64,000 nt of DNA from Orobanche coerulescens (taxonomy: Eukaryota > Streptophyta > Magnoliopsida > Lamiales > Orobanchaceae): the NCBI GenBank assembly GCA_033398695.1, contig CM065804.1, positions 6,743,001 to 6,807,000 of the forward strand, in the 5' to 3' direction. Under the pieces are notes generated by a model. That model did no database searches, was not told where the DNA came from, and was given only the letters and a program-made list of their open reading frames with translations. The stretch's first letter is position 1. Each line of letters opens with the position of its first letter. The translations under genes and the position numbers were made by a program. Positions 53,775-64,000 of this stretch are shown here, in pieces.

Positions 53775-54427
53775 TATTCGACAGCGATGTGCGTCTCTTC
53801 TTGCATTTCTCAAGTTTTTTTGGTAATTCTCTCATTACATTTATTTTGTTAGATAATTGTTGGTTAAAAAATGTAAAATATTTGTTTTCACATCAATATA
53901 CAAAGAAAACATTGATATAGAACTCAGACTTTTTTTGGTCTAAATTTTGTATAGGACCCTAAAACCCCTGGAGCCGATCGAAGTGAACGGAAGTAGTGTG
54001 AGGCTATTTCATATGAACTATATTTACATTTTTAACTCTTCGACTAAATGCCTTCAGAATTGTTTCGAGTAGACTTGAAAGCCCAACACGAAAACGGAAA
54101 AAACGAGACATGAGGAATTTAAATCAATTCAACGATAAATAAAAAGAGAAATACATGCATTTGAATTGTCTAATGAATTGAGATGTAAGAAATCATGAAT
54201 ACTAGGATAAAATATCAACATGAGAGGAAGAAAAAAAATAAAACCGAGTCTGAGAATCCAGAGACTAACCTTGGTGATCTTAAAACTCTGCTCGTTGCTC
54301 GACCAGGCTCCATTTAAACTCCGATTTTTGTATATTATTTTCATCAATACAACACCCACCTTAGCTACAATAATCTGCAAGCTCTTTTAAAAGAAGTGAT
54401 TCTTTTAATCCAGAATGCGGATTGAAT
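53775..54427. other. Spacer and likely 3' UTR of the minus-strand gene
   Basis: No repeats or domains recognised. The stretch next to 54427 is probably the 3' UTR of the 54428-58008 gene. Confidence 0.4.
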
Positions 54428-57400
54428 TTAGTAAGGAGAATCATGGGAGGGGCTATCGGCATGCATATCCATCGATACGTCGTTAGAATTCGGCAGATTA
54501 GGGTTGCTATTATTCTCATTGCTCCGAATAGCATTATTTGCATATTGACCTCCTCCCTGTGAAAGGTGATAGTTTTGGAGACTCCGACGAACGGGACTAG
54601 AGAGAGCATTGGAGAAAACAGAGCTTTTTGATTGGTCCGAGTTGCTTGAGCGTAATCCTTGTACAGCAGTGGCGGGGCCGAATGAGTTGGAAGACAATGG
54701 ATTGCCTGTGTGAGTCGACGACGGCATTACAGTTTGAGTTGGTTGCTGCTGTTGCTGCTCTTCTATCCCATAATCGAGTTCGTTCTGTATGTCAAAGTTC
54801 ATCAAAAAAATAAGAAAAAAATATTTAACTAATTTCGGAAAACAAGAATAAAATCTCAGTGCATCAAGAGATGATGGGCTTCCAATGCTAGAAATTTTAT
54901 CCTGACTAAATCGGATTGAGATTCTTATTATTTTACTCATAGATATCAACAAAAATTTCAGATAGTAGCTTTACTAAAGAGCTTGAATCAAACTATGATC
55001 AGCTGAAAGAGAAAGCAATAAGTCAAACGGGCGGAGTAGGGGTGTAAATCAATACGAACAAGACGAATGTAGTAGGGGTGTAAATCAGTACCTACGAGCC
55101 GAATGTATGTGTGTTCAAACTTGTTTAAATTTTATCGCGCTTTAACTAATATGTTTGAGCTTGATTTGATAAATAATCGAGCCGGGCACGAACGAGCTTT
55201 GATCAAGCCGAACATGAATCAAGTAATTTGAGATTTTATACAAATTTTAAATTTTTGTTCAAACTGAGCTCAAACAACCTTCTAACAATCGAGCTCGAAC
55301 CAAGTATCACGTAGTTTGGTTTGATTTTCAGCCCCTAGAGACGAGTGGGCGTGAAACAGAAACAAAGTTCTAACAGAAGCTAATAAGTCAAAAATCAAGT
55401 TATCTATACTCCATTGTCTCAACAACACTCGGGTGGCTTAAGGAAAGGTCCAAATCTCCAATAAATTCAATGTGCTAATTAAGATCAGCTAAAAACTGTA
55501 TAAAAAACGTGAAGGGAAAGAACTAGGACTGTTACCGAGCCGAACCCTACCGAACTTCTCGGCGCAAAATTTTACAAACACAAGGTTCGATTCGGCTCGA
55601 TTCGGCCGAACCTCATAATTTGAGGCTCGACCCGAGTTCGATAATTCGAGCCGAACGTTCATCGAATAGTTCGATCCAAATTAGACATAAAGAACAGAGA
55701 AGATTATGAAAAATCAACCCATTTGCAAACATAAAAAACCTCAAATTCATTGAATGGTTCGCCGAATCCTGTTTCTTAGGGTTCGGCTCTATGTTGGTGT
55801 CCCGAATCGAGCCTCAAACCGAGCTTTTACGAGCCAAATAATTCGAACCGGATCGAACTTTCAAGTTTGTTTACAGGCCAGGCCTGGGGCTATAACTGGG
55901 CTACAGTACATCGAACCCAGCCGAACGGTTCGGCTCGATTTGCCGAACCCTGTTTCTTGGGGTTCGGCTCTACGTTTGGTGTCCCGAATCGGGCCTCGAA
56001 CCGAGCTTTTTCGAGCCGAATCAAACTTTCAGGTTTGTTTACATCCCTAGGAAGAACTGAACATTAAAATCTTGTGGGATGTGAAATAACACAGGAATAA
56101 TGAAGTTTACCCATCATCAAATGACGTCATACTTGCTTGTCACGAGTGATCATATAACGATAAAATCACTTCTGTTTTCAGCCTAGTCACATCTTATGTA
56201 TATGTTGATTTCACAATGGCAATCGTGTCATGGGACGTCTCACGACATTTTCCATGTAAGTGGAAAAACTTGTGATGAATGACGGTTTTGGAATTGCATC
56301 TCATTTCTCCTTCGCATGAAGGTTACGACAGGAGGACATCCGGAGGAAAAATTTGCTACTTTGATTTTTCTTTTTTTTGCATTATTCTATAGTGTGAACT
56401 AATTTTGACCATTAATCGACGCTAACCTTCATACCACCAACCCCATCATAGTTGAAATTAAGGTGCACATGATGATGATGATGATGAGGAGGAGGAGGAG
56501 GAGGTTAGTCACATCTTGTGTTTAAAGAGAAGGTAGTATTTTCAATAGTTTATTATTCACATCTCGGATTAGATTTCCCGCAACGCCACTATGCATAGTC
56601 TTTCCAAAATGGTGGAGTTTCTCAAAACAAGTTTACAGGATACTAAAAAGGAGAAAAACTCATTATTAAGGGGAACATTTCTTGAAGACATGAAAAAACA
56701 AAAGGGAAAAATTTAGAGGAAAAAAGAAGGATTCCACTGGATAGTTCTCGCACAAACATCAGACTCTTTAGGCATAAGAATAAAAGCTCAAAATATCCCA
56801 TGAGATCTCACACCCTGAGGACACTATACGGGACATAAAGTACCCATAAAATCATTTCCTATGACGAACTCCTGAACTTAGTCAGATATCCGGAATCACG
56901 AGGTAGCTCAAATACAAATAATAACATGAAATTTGTCAAATCACATAAAACTGAGAACCGTCAGAACAGAACAAGCAGAGAGTCGCTGAGCAATGCATAG
57001 ATTGTATAAAAATAAATATAAAATATAAACTAATTAGCAACATTTCTGGTTTTGCATCCATACAGATAAATTGCCACCAGTCAAGCACTACAGATAGATA
57101 ATTCTTCACAACACGACGGATTTATACCCTAAACAACACAACTAAAGGAAGACTTGCAAAATGAACTTGTAAAAGGATATCACAGAACACCCCATGACAT
57201 AATTGGCAGGCAAGAAAAGCATCACACGCAGACTGCTTGAATTTCAATGAAGTTGAGTGATTAATTAAAGAACTTTTCGAATCAAGAACCAAAAATTCAT
57301 TATACAGAAAGGAGAGACCTGCACATAAGCAACTATGTCACCAGGCATCACTCTAACCCCATCTTCTTGCTGCCTCAAAATCCAACTATAAAGCTTCTCC

Positions 57401-58008
57401 TACAATAAGAGGAGACAAAAAAACTTAAAAAGGCCCGACGAATATACACCCAAAGCCAACAAAATTTCCAAATTCGAAAACATAATACAGACTAAATTCG
57501 AAAACATAATACAGACCAAATTGTAATTGAACACAACGAACATGATAGGGAATACACTAAACATTATAGAGACCAAACATCCAACATTCATTTGAATACA
57601 AACAGCCCCAAAAACTATACATGTCGGATAGAGACCTAAATTACAACAGAGCCACATTAATTCATTTCTAAAATTACCAACTCACAAAACAAAAAATCAC
57701 ACACACACACACACACATTCACTTCACTCAATTTCTAACTTGAGATTTAGGGGGTTCAATATAACTCAATTAACCAAGATTCCAGCAAAAACGATACAGA
57801 AGGTAGATAACATCACAACACGAAGAATAGAAAAGAAAAGAAAAGAAACCATCGCGTGGCGTTCACCGGCCTGGAATGAGAGTCGCTGCTGGTGCATGGC
57901 CTGAGAGTACAGCTGAGAGAGATTATTGGCCGCACTGCAAAAAGCGGTGTACATCCCCCGATCCACCTCATCTAGCCGCGTCGCGTCGGATTTCCTCTTC
58001 TTCGCCAT
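54428..58008 (-). CDS. Conserved plant protein of unknown function (198 aa, three exons)
   Basis: Exons on the minus strand: 58008-57850, 57399-57319 and 54784-54428. All boundaries are GT-AG and in phase 0. The N-terminal part (MAKKRKSDATRLDEVDRGMY, then NNLSQLYSQAMHQQRLSFQA, then EKLYSWILRQQEDGVRV) is helical and compact. It leads through VQNELDYG into a low-complexity C-terminal part with a Q run and SSVFSNALSSPVRRSLQNYH, ending SMDMHADSPSHDSPY. A basic KKRKS start could act in nuclear import. I recognise the layout as a conserved land-plant family but know no proven function. Intron 2 (about 2.5 kb) carries two hAT-type MITEs. The gene is convergent with the UBP27-like gene 9 kb away. Confidence 0.8.
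55037..55336. mobile_element. hAT-type MITE with duplicated 5' end (intron 2 of minus-strand gene)
   Basis: The end TAGGGGTGTAAATCA occurs at 55037 and again at 55073 (36-bp tandem duplication); the right end GATTTTCAGCCCCTA is its imperfect inverse. The body holds GAGCTTGATTTGATAAA and CGAACGAGCTTTGATC, as in 18376-18645. Confidence 0.7.
55524..56049. mobile_element. hAT-type MITE rich in TTCGGCTCG (intron 2)
   Basis: Ends TAGGACTGTTAC and GTTTACATCCCTA; flanks GAAAGAAC and GGAAGAAC match in 7 of 8 bases, an hAT-size duplication. An internal block of about 120 bp (55753-55876) is directly repeated at 55921-56045. Confidence 0.75.
56050..57318. other. Remainder of intron 2 of the minus-strand gene
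   Basis: Contains a (GAT)n(GAG)n run near 56470-56505. Nothing else recognised. Confidence 0.5.
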
Positions 58009-58295
58009 TAGGATTTTTTTTTAACGAAATTAATTATTTTTTCTTTTTTTTTTCCTGCAAAACCCTATATTGCTTTCAACAGATGCAGACACATATATAT
58101 CTAGCTAGATATAGAAAGAACAAAACCACAAATAGTTATGCGTGTGCGTGTGTCTTCCTCTCTCTGTAATACTATATCTATGGCGTGATTTTCATTTTTC
58201 ATTTTTCATTTCTAAATGGAAAGCATACACAATTGCGAAGAAAAATGGGTGCTTTTGGCGAGCCAAGTGGCATGACAGGCGGCTGTGCTTGCAGC

Positions 58296-58952
58296 TTGGG
58301 CGGCATTTCGGAACCAAAAATCGAAAATCGAACCGAAAAAATCCAAAAAAAATTGAAAAATCGAAATCGAAGAAGATCGAACTGAAAAACAAAAGAATAG
58401 AATCGAACCGAACTATTTTAGTTCGGTTCTCGGTTCGGGATCGGACGGAACTGAACCGGACCGAAATGGACCGAAGTCACATTTCAACATACTAAAATGA
58501 CCTTGTTTTTGTGATTTTGGTGTGTTTCGAATTTTAGTATAATTCGTTTTCCTTTTGTAAGACCTCATGGGTCCAACGAGGACCGATAATATGCTCATGT
58601 AATTTTTGATTCAATTAATTTAGGTTGAGAGAATGAGTTAGTGTGAACGATTGTTATATGTTTTGATATATTTGTAAATTGCTATGCAACTCTAACTTTT
58701 ATCTTGGCATATATATAACTCTTGTTGGCTTGTTGTTATATATAACTTATTCTATTGCATATAATATTTGAATTTATATTGTGAAGAACCGAAAAAACAT
58801 CAAACCAAATCGAAACTGAACCGAATATTTATAAAATCGAACTTAACCAAACCGAACTTAAAAAAGAACCGAACCAAACCGAAACCAAATATATAGTTCG
58901 ATTCTCGATTTCGATCAAAAACTGAACCGAATGGAACCGAGTCCACCCCCTA
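58296..58952. mobile_element. hAT-like MITE rich in GAACCGAA
   Basis: Two flanking zones (58310-58490 and 58785-58950) are dense in AACCGAAC and TTCGGTTC words in both orientations around an unrelated AT-rich centre; the right end CCACCCCCTA is hAT-like. The left end is poorly defined. It lies just upstream of the minus-strand gene. Confidence 0.55.
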
Positions 58953-58959
58953 CTTGTAG

Positions 58960-59590
58960 CTATACAAAGCTACGAATTGTATCCCCAATCTCAAAGAACA
59001 TTCAATAATGTATTTATTTTAATATATAATTATTATTCTCAAAATTACAAATGCATTCTATCAATTGGTAGAGTTTTAGATATTCTCAAAAGCACTAGGA
59101 TTCTATTGGTGTCCTTTCTTATAAATAATCATACGTAAAATACTCTCATTGTAAAGTCTATATAAAACCATCTCTATCAATGTTATGTATACAATTGATT
59201 AATTTGATAGCTCATTTTTACTGCTTTCTTATAATCTCACAAATACGTTATCAACATATAGTCCTAAACCCTGGCTGACCCCCACCCCACCCACCCCAGT
59301 TGCGCCCGCCGCACACTCGAGCCGCGAATGACCACCTGCCCAGTTCACCTCCATCGTGCCCCCATCTTGTTCGCCCCATATCCCACCGACACGAAACTCG
59401 ATAGTCAACCGCGATCTACCTGGCCCCCGCCGCGCTCATCGCGAAGCAGCGGCTCGACTGTCGTCCCTATGCAACCACGACTTTAGCCCTCGTCGCTGCA
59501 ATTCGATTGAGCACCGCCTTCTGCGTCTGATCCGGCCAGCTCCTTCGAGCTTCCACCCATATCGTCCGTGGATAGTATAAGTTGGTTTAT
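58960..59590 (+). mobile_element. Copia LTR and leader fragment
   Basis: The TATA-like CTATATAAAACC near 59159-59170, the ATACAATTGATTAATTTG block and the end ATACGTTATCA (59253) parallel the minus-strand LTR at 12033-12277. After it, 59254-59590 is abruptly C-rich, like the leader of that element. The internal coding part is absent. Confidence 0.65.
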
Positions 59591-59593
59591 TCC

Positions 59594-60029
59594 TAGGGAT
59601 GTAAACGGGCAGGGTAGAGTAAAGGTATGTCATTTATATACCCTACCCTAACAATCCTATTACCCTATTTTTTATCGCGTGTAGAGTACGAGTAATACCC
59701 GCCCGGTACACAGGTATCCACGAGTAAATGAGTTATCCATTCAAATTTAGTTTTCACAGGGTAGATCCACCCTGCAAGATCATACCCAACCGGGTTCTGC
59801 CCTGCCTTGCCCAAAAAATCATCATAAAATGTATTTTTTGCTCTTCTTCTAAAAAAATACACTCCACCAATAATAAAATAATAACAAATAAATAGCACGA
59901 TTTAATAGAAAAAAAACCTGCAATAACTTAAAATAAGATCCATAATATAAGATGTAATTACTAATTAATTAAAAATTTTGATTTTATTTATAAAATAAAT
60001 AATATATTATATATATTCACCAAATCATA

Positions 60030-60061
<32 letters not shown>

Positions 60062-60190
60062 GTATGTATAATGGGTAATCGAGTCGCGTAGACGGGTAAA
60101 ATACTAAACCCATCCCTTCCCTTACCCGGGCAAAATTTAACGGGCACGGGCAATGCCCTACCCGTTACCCGATTTTTCGGGCAGTATGAC
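59594..60190. mobile_element. hAT-like MITE rich in TACCCG
   Basis: Begins TAGGGATGTAAACGGG, with ACCCTACCC and GGGTAGGG-type words in both terminal zones (59594-59800 and 60060-60180). Right boundary uncertain. The centre has (CA)n and (TA)n runs at 60030-60062. Confidence 0.5.
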
Positions 60191-60689
60191 GAGACTTGTG
60201 ATTTCGAAGCTTGACACACACATATTCGAATATAAAATTTTCGCAAGTGGTCAAGGTTTTAAATCCCCGAATTAATGTCATTCGATCTTCAAATGCCGTT
60301 CAAAATTCGCTGAGACATTTTTTTCTTATAATTTCCTATTCTGTGGCTACAAATAAGAGCCGCTGACAATCTCTCTCTCTCTCTCTCTCTCTCCCACATA
60401 GGATATACTTTTACAGTTCGGCCTTTAATCATGACTAACTATATGTGATTGTTTGTCAAATGATAATACCTTAACAATGAAAGATATTGATTTACAATGA
60501 TGACAAAGCAAAAACAATCAAATGAAAAATATTGAAAACAAAGAAGTATTTAATGATATATCAAAATCTTTGTGGTATGTTTTACATTTTATAGTATAAA
60601 ATTATATAAATATCGTACATTTCTTCACTTTATATTACATCACGTGTATTGTATGGGCCAAACACTAGTCTTTTTGTATTAAATTTATA
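60191..60689. other. AT-rich spacer
   Basis: Includes a (CT)n tract at 60370-60392. Nothing else recognised. Confidence 0.5.
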
Positions 60690-60989
60690 TAGTTAGGCTT
60701 TGGTAATAGCTCACATGTTGGTGGTTTGTATCATAGAATTCTTTTATTTTTGAATTCGGATTGGTTTGTCGAGATTCATCATGTGTTTCGTGAGGCTGAC
60801 CGTGTTTCAGACGAGTTAGCAAACATTGGGTGCGATCTGCTTGATTTTATTACACTTTGTGATTTTGCTCGGTCTCAGTTGGAGCATGTTTTAGCTGATG
60901 ACTTGATGGGAGTTGTTGCTCGTGTTATTTCCGTAATCCTTTTTTGGGCTTTTTGCCCCATTTCATACCAAAAAAACTTATATAATTAA
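60690..60989 (+). pseudogene. L1-type LINE 3' end (RNase H tail)
   Basis: The frame reads DWFVEIHHVFREADRVSDEL then ANIGCDLL, the C-terminal part of the RNase H domain found in plant L1 LINEs, where the HVxREANxxADxLA motif is usual. It ends FCPISYQKN, also typical of such 3' ends. All upstream domains are missing. Confidence 0.7.
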
Positions 60990-61018
60990 TAAAAATATTG
61001 TATATATTTATATATTTA

Positions 61019-61180
61019 TGTTGAAGAAAAAATAATTGAGACATAAAAGTAGGAGAAAAGATGTTGTATTCTCATTAATGATACCCCTATATATAAAGGG
61101 AGAGATTACATTGTAGCTACCCAAACTAGGAAAGCCCATAACTTACAGACTAAGACACACACAATATTATTCCTTTGATA
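61019..61180 (-). repeat. 3' LTR of the gag-integrase Copia element (162 bp)
   Basis: On the minus strand from TATCAAAGG (61180) to TTCTTCAACA (61019), with CCTTTATATATAGGGG as TATA-like box near 61084-61099. Confidence 0.6.
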
Positions 61181-61210
61181 CTCCCACTTGTGCCTAGTCT
61201 ATTAGCGCAT

Positions 61211-61620
61211 GTCATGTTGTCTCGTTAAAACCTCGTCAAGCAAAAACAAGTGGGGAAAATGTCTTGATCGTAGGAAAATAATACAACATGTAGACACATT
61301 AAGTTTAGACTTCGCCCTTTGAGCCTATCCTTTCATATGATTGTTACATTAATCATAGCGCTACTAAGGTGATCATTCCATCGGTCCTAAAATCGATACA
61401 TCTGGTTACCTCGTTAAAAAACTTTTCAAGTGATAAAAACCTAGTGGGAAAAAGAATTCTTGGAAGTAAAAGAGTATAACGTACGATGTGGATGTAAGAC
61501 TCCCCCTCAAGTCTACATTCTCCCCAATTTATACATTAATCAAGTAGTCGTTGCCTGATTAAAAATTTCGACAAGTAACAAAACCCAATAGGAGAAAATG
61601 AACATTGGTCAAAGAAAAGA
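61211..61620 (-). repeat. Three diverged copies of the Copia 3'-terminal motif
   Basis: Copies at about 61211-61266, 61408-61470 and 61552-61620 follow the CGTTAAAAACYT, AAG, AAACCYARTGGGAAAA pattern seen at 5363-5700. Confidence 0.65.
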
Positions 61621-62992
61621 GTACAACAAATACCTGTCACTTTGTCGAAGAATCTAGTTCTACGTGGAATGTTTCTCTTAGACCAATCGTCTCTAAATTG
61701 ATTTCATCCAACTGAGCGAGGTTAGACATCATCGTACTTTATGATTCATGACATGTCATCAAAGTGTGTGGTTGATCAGGCGACACCCTCATAATTTCAT
61801 CGAGATTCTTGATATTCTGAATTATATCTTTGGGCATCTTCCTCGCTATGACACATGGGCATAATAAAATCAAGCATGATCTCATGAAATGAGTTCATTG
61901 ATGGTTAATATGTAAATTTGTCCCACACCTCCACCAGGTGTAGTTGCATCACCCGGTTCATTGGTGATGTGCCCCTTACAGGAGACTTCTAACCTTCAGG
62001 CATATTTGCAGTTGTAATGTGAGATCTTGTCACTTGAACGATATCAGTTAATGCATCAGGCATTGAATCTGCTACATCATGAAGATCGAGTTTTCTTTGT
62101 GCTTCACGGTAATATTTTCGGGGATCAAAATGAGATAAAGTGGGGACACACCACGACAATTTCTGTTGTTTCCTGAGAAATTATATTTTCTCTCCTCCCC
62201 CTAACGATGGGAAGGTTATCTTATTAAAGTGACGATCTGTAGACCGTGCAGTAAAGAGATCACTTGTGAAGGTTCCAAATAGCGGGTACACTTTTGGAGA
62301 TTCTTATCCAACATGAATACCAATCGTTTCTAAAGACCAATGCGCTGTGAGACGCAAAAGATACATATAATGTGTAATCAAATATGCGAAATTGGCGCTC
62401 AAGTCCGTCTGGGTCCAAAACACAAAAATCAGACTATCCATTTACCAACTGGTACGCATAAACTAATTGGTTAGTAGATGGTCTAAGAATGAACGATTTA
62501 AGTAAAGTTACGTGCAATCAGTGACGGAGTCAGAATTTCTTGGTACGGGGGGTGAAATTAAATTTTTTTTCCGACACAGTAACATTAAATTTGTTTAGAT
62601 GAGTTATTAACAACAAAAATCACATTAAATAAACGAATCCATATTAATACGTAAAACCATACTAATAGAACTCAGAAAAATACATTCGTTTATAGAGTTT
62701 GACTGGCTACTTTTCTTACTTTGGAGCCAATATTTTTTAAATAACAAAAATACAATAATAAAAAAAAAATATTAGTAGAATTTTTTTTTGGGAGGGGGGG
62801 CCACAGCCCCTACCCGCCACCCCCCTCCCTCCGCCACTACGTGCAATATTGCATGATTCCAGGAAAAATATGCAAATTTGTGAGCATAACCAGTGACATA
62901 ATCATCATACATATTCTTTTGAAGGTGGTTTATGTACGACCGTTTGCATATGCACATAGGACGAGATGCTATACATTGATCTCTATCATGCA
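61621..62992 (-). other. Non-coding 3' part of the Copia element
   Basis: The CTCCCCCTAACGATGGGAAG word near 62195-62215 and its surroundings match 7435-7480. A small insertion-like patch with a C-rich end lies near 62520-62845. No domain seen. Confidence 0.5.
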
Positions 62993-63588
62993 TTAAACAT
63001 CATCTACTTTTTTATGCGAACTCTCAAATATTATCAAGTCCTTTAGATGTGATAAGGGAGGTGAACCCTTGTAAATTATTTTGGAAGTTCTGCAGCATTT
63101 TGAGTGGACAGGAGAGCAGCATGTGACCAACATATTGGAGCATCCACCAAAACTAGAAAATACATAAATTGTCCGCATATTAGGTGGATGGGTCCATAAA
63201 TATCTCTTGGAGCAAAGTGTTGTGGATGTTTCCAAATCGCCCTTAAGGGCATCCCACAGTTCTTTTGGGATTTCAACTGCAGATATTCCCATCTTAGGTT
63301 GGGGTCAATATGTCGCCTAAGGAACATTATTGCATTAGCTTTGCTTTTGTCAAGCGGTGCTTCGCCTGCAGTATCAAATATTGTGGCACTATAGTCCTTA
63401 GCGACAACTGTGGTCTCCACGTCAGAGATCCATCTATGGTACTCAAGCCATTTTGAGTCCAAGATATCAATGAACGAGTTGGATAAGCAATCTTGATATA
63501 TGAAAAGAGAAAAAGAGTTTTCACAGTTTATCATGAGTACTTTCATAATAAATTTCAATAATGGGAGCATATTATTTTTCTGAACCAA
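62993..63588 (-). pseudogene. Copia gag fused to integrase core by deletion
   Basis: Minus strand: gag (UBN2-type) part EYHRWISDVETTVVAKDYSA, DKSKANAIMFLRRHIDPNLR and, in a second frame, PKELWDALKGDLETS; then directly YGPIHLICGQFMYFLVLVDA and CWSHAALLSTQNAAEL of the integrase core. The rest of gag, the zinc knuckle, protease and integrase zinc finger are gone, and a frameshift lies near 63265. No RT follows. Confidence 0.8.
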
Positions 63589-64000
63589 GATATGGTCAAA
63601 ATTACTTTCGATGCTATCTCAGAATTACCCATGAAATTACTTTAACATGGTTCTATTTGATATAGACAATAGAAATAAGTCCTCTAAAAAACCTACTAAT
63701 ATGAAGCATAATTGCATGTGATATCTATAAATGCATACAAAATAGATGTAAATTTATAGATATAGACACATAGTCATAGGAATATATCTATACACATTAT
63801 GCATGACAAATAGATTTCTTACGCCGCAATATGTGTTAGTTCAAGTGAATTAGAAACTAAGCAATTTATTTGATTTAAGCACAATATAAATAGGTTCTAA
63901 ATTATATTATGCAATTAAATCATATAAAGACATATTAAGTTGCACTTAAGACAAATAGTAGGATTATACGGGCTACCTTGAAGGAAAGACAATTCTTCTA
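63589..64000 (-). other. Copia leader region, AT-rich
   Basis: Presumed 5' untranslated region of the minus-strand Copia element. No LTR end is reached before the window stops. Confidence 0.4.

Larger units (their letters stand above)
61019..64000 (-). mobile_element. Copia element with gag-integrase deletion, 5' end beyond the window
   Basis: The 3' LTR is at 61019-61180, preceded on the minus strand by AGTGGGAG. The coding remnant lies at 63588-62993. Between them is about 1.8 kb of non-coding DNA related to 5318-7500. RT and RNase H are absent. The 5' LTR must lie right of 64000. Confidence 0.75.

Noticed and set aside
60726..60989. A host gene for an 87-aa protein
   Set aside because: The motif READRVSDELAN and the YQK end mark it as the tail of an L1 LINE RNase H domain.

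Overview
This is nuclear DNA of a flowering plant, most likely a eudicot. It shows intron-split genes with plant exon sequences, plant retrotransposon lineages (Ty3 chromovirus, Ty3 Tat-like, Copia, RTE and L1 LINEs, tRNA-derived SINEs) and many hAT, Mutator-like, Stowaway and probable Helitron remnants. It is gene-poor. I can support two host genes, one probable gene fragment and one organelle-derived insert; nearly everything else is mobile DNA or its debris.

Layout. 1-5203: the 3' half of a Ty3 chromovirus (broken pol with a chromodomain, then a 2.36-kb LTR) lying inside the 3' LTR of a Copia-like element on the minus strand (5204-12277) that has no recognisable coding capacity. 12278-17160: AT-rich spacer, a SINE remnant and a probable Helitron (14290-17042). 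17377-45351: a UBP27-like ubiquitin-specific protease gene with ten exons on the plus strand. Its intron 8 is about 21 kb and holds a 14.96-kb Ty3 Tat-like element (23490-38453, 5-bp target duplication CCTGG), a roughly 390-nt purine tract, an RTE LINE interrupted by organelle DNA, a SINE and a small MITE. 45352-54427: repeat-rich spacer with a 2-kb foldback Mutator-like element, a 1.4-kb terminal-inverted-repeat element, GA microsatellites, a small gene fragment, SINE, hAT and Stowaway copies. 54428-58008: a three-exon minus-strand gene for a 198-aa conserved plant protein with two hAT-type MITEs in intron 2. 58296-64000: MITEs, a Copia LTR and leader fragment, an L1 LINE 3' end, and a minus-strand Copia element whose gag is fused by deletion to integrase.

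The most unusual object is the Tat-like element. It carries three LTRs, the middle one inverted. The left 5.1 kb (LTR plus antisense-ORF region) is repeated in inverted orientation, with a short spacer, so the element is a giant imperfect palindrome inside an intron of an apparently intact gene. Its second ORF runs opposite to gag, with its own TATA-like box and at least one plausible intron. The pre-mRNA of the host gene would contain a multi-kilobase hairpin, a plausible source of small RNAs against the whole family; that last step is inference.
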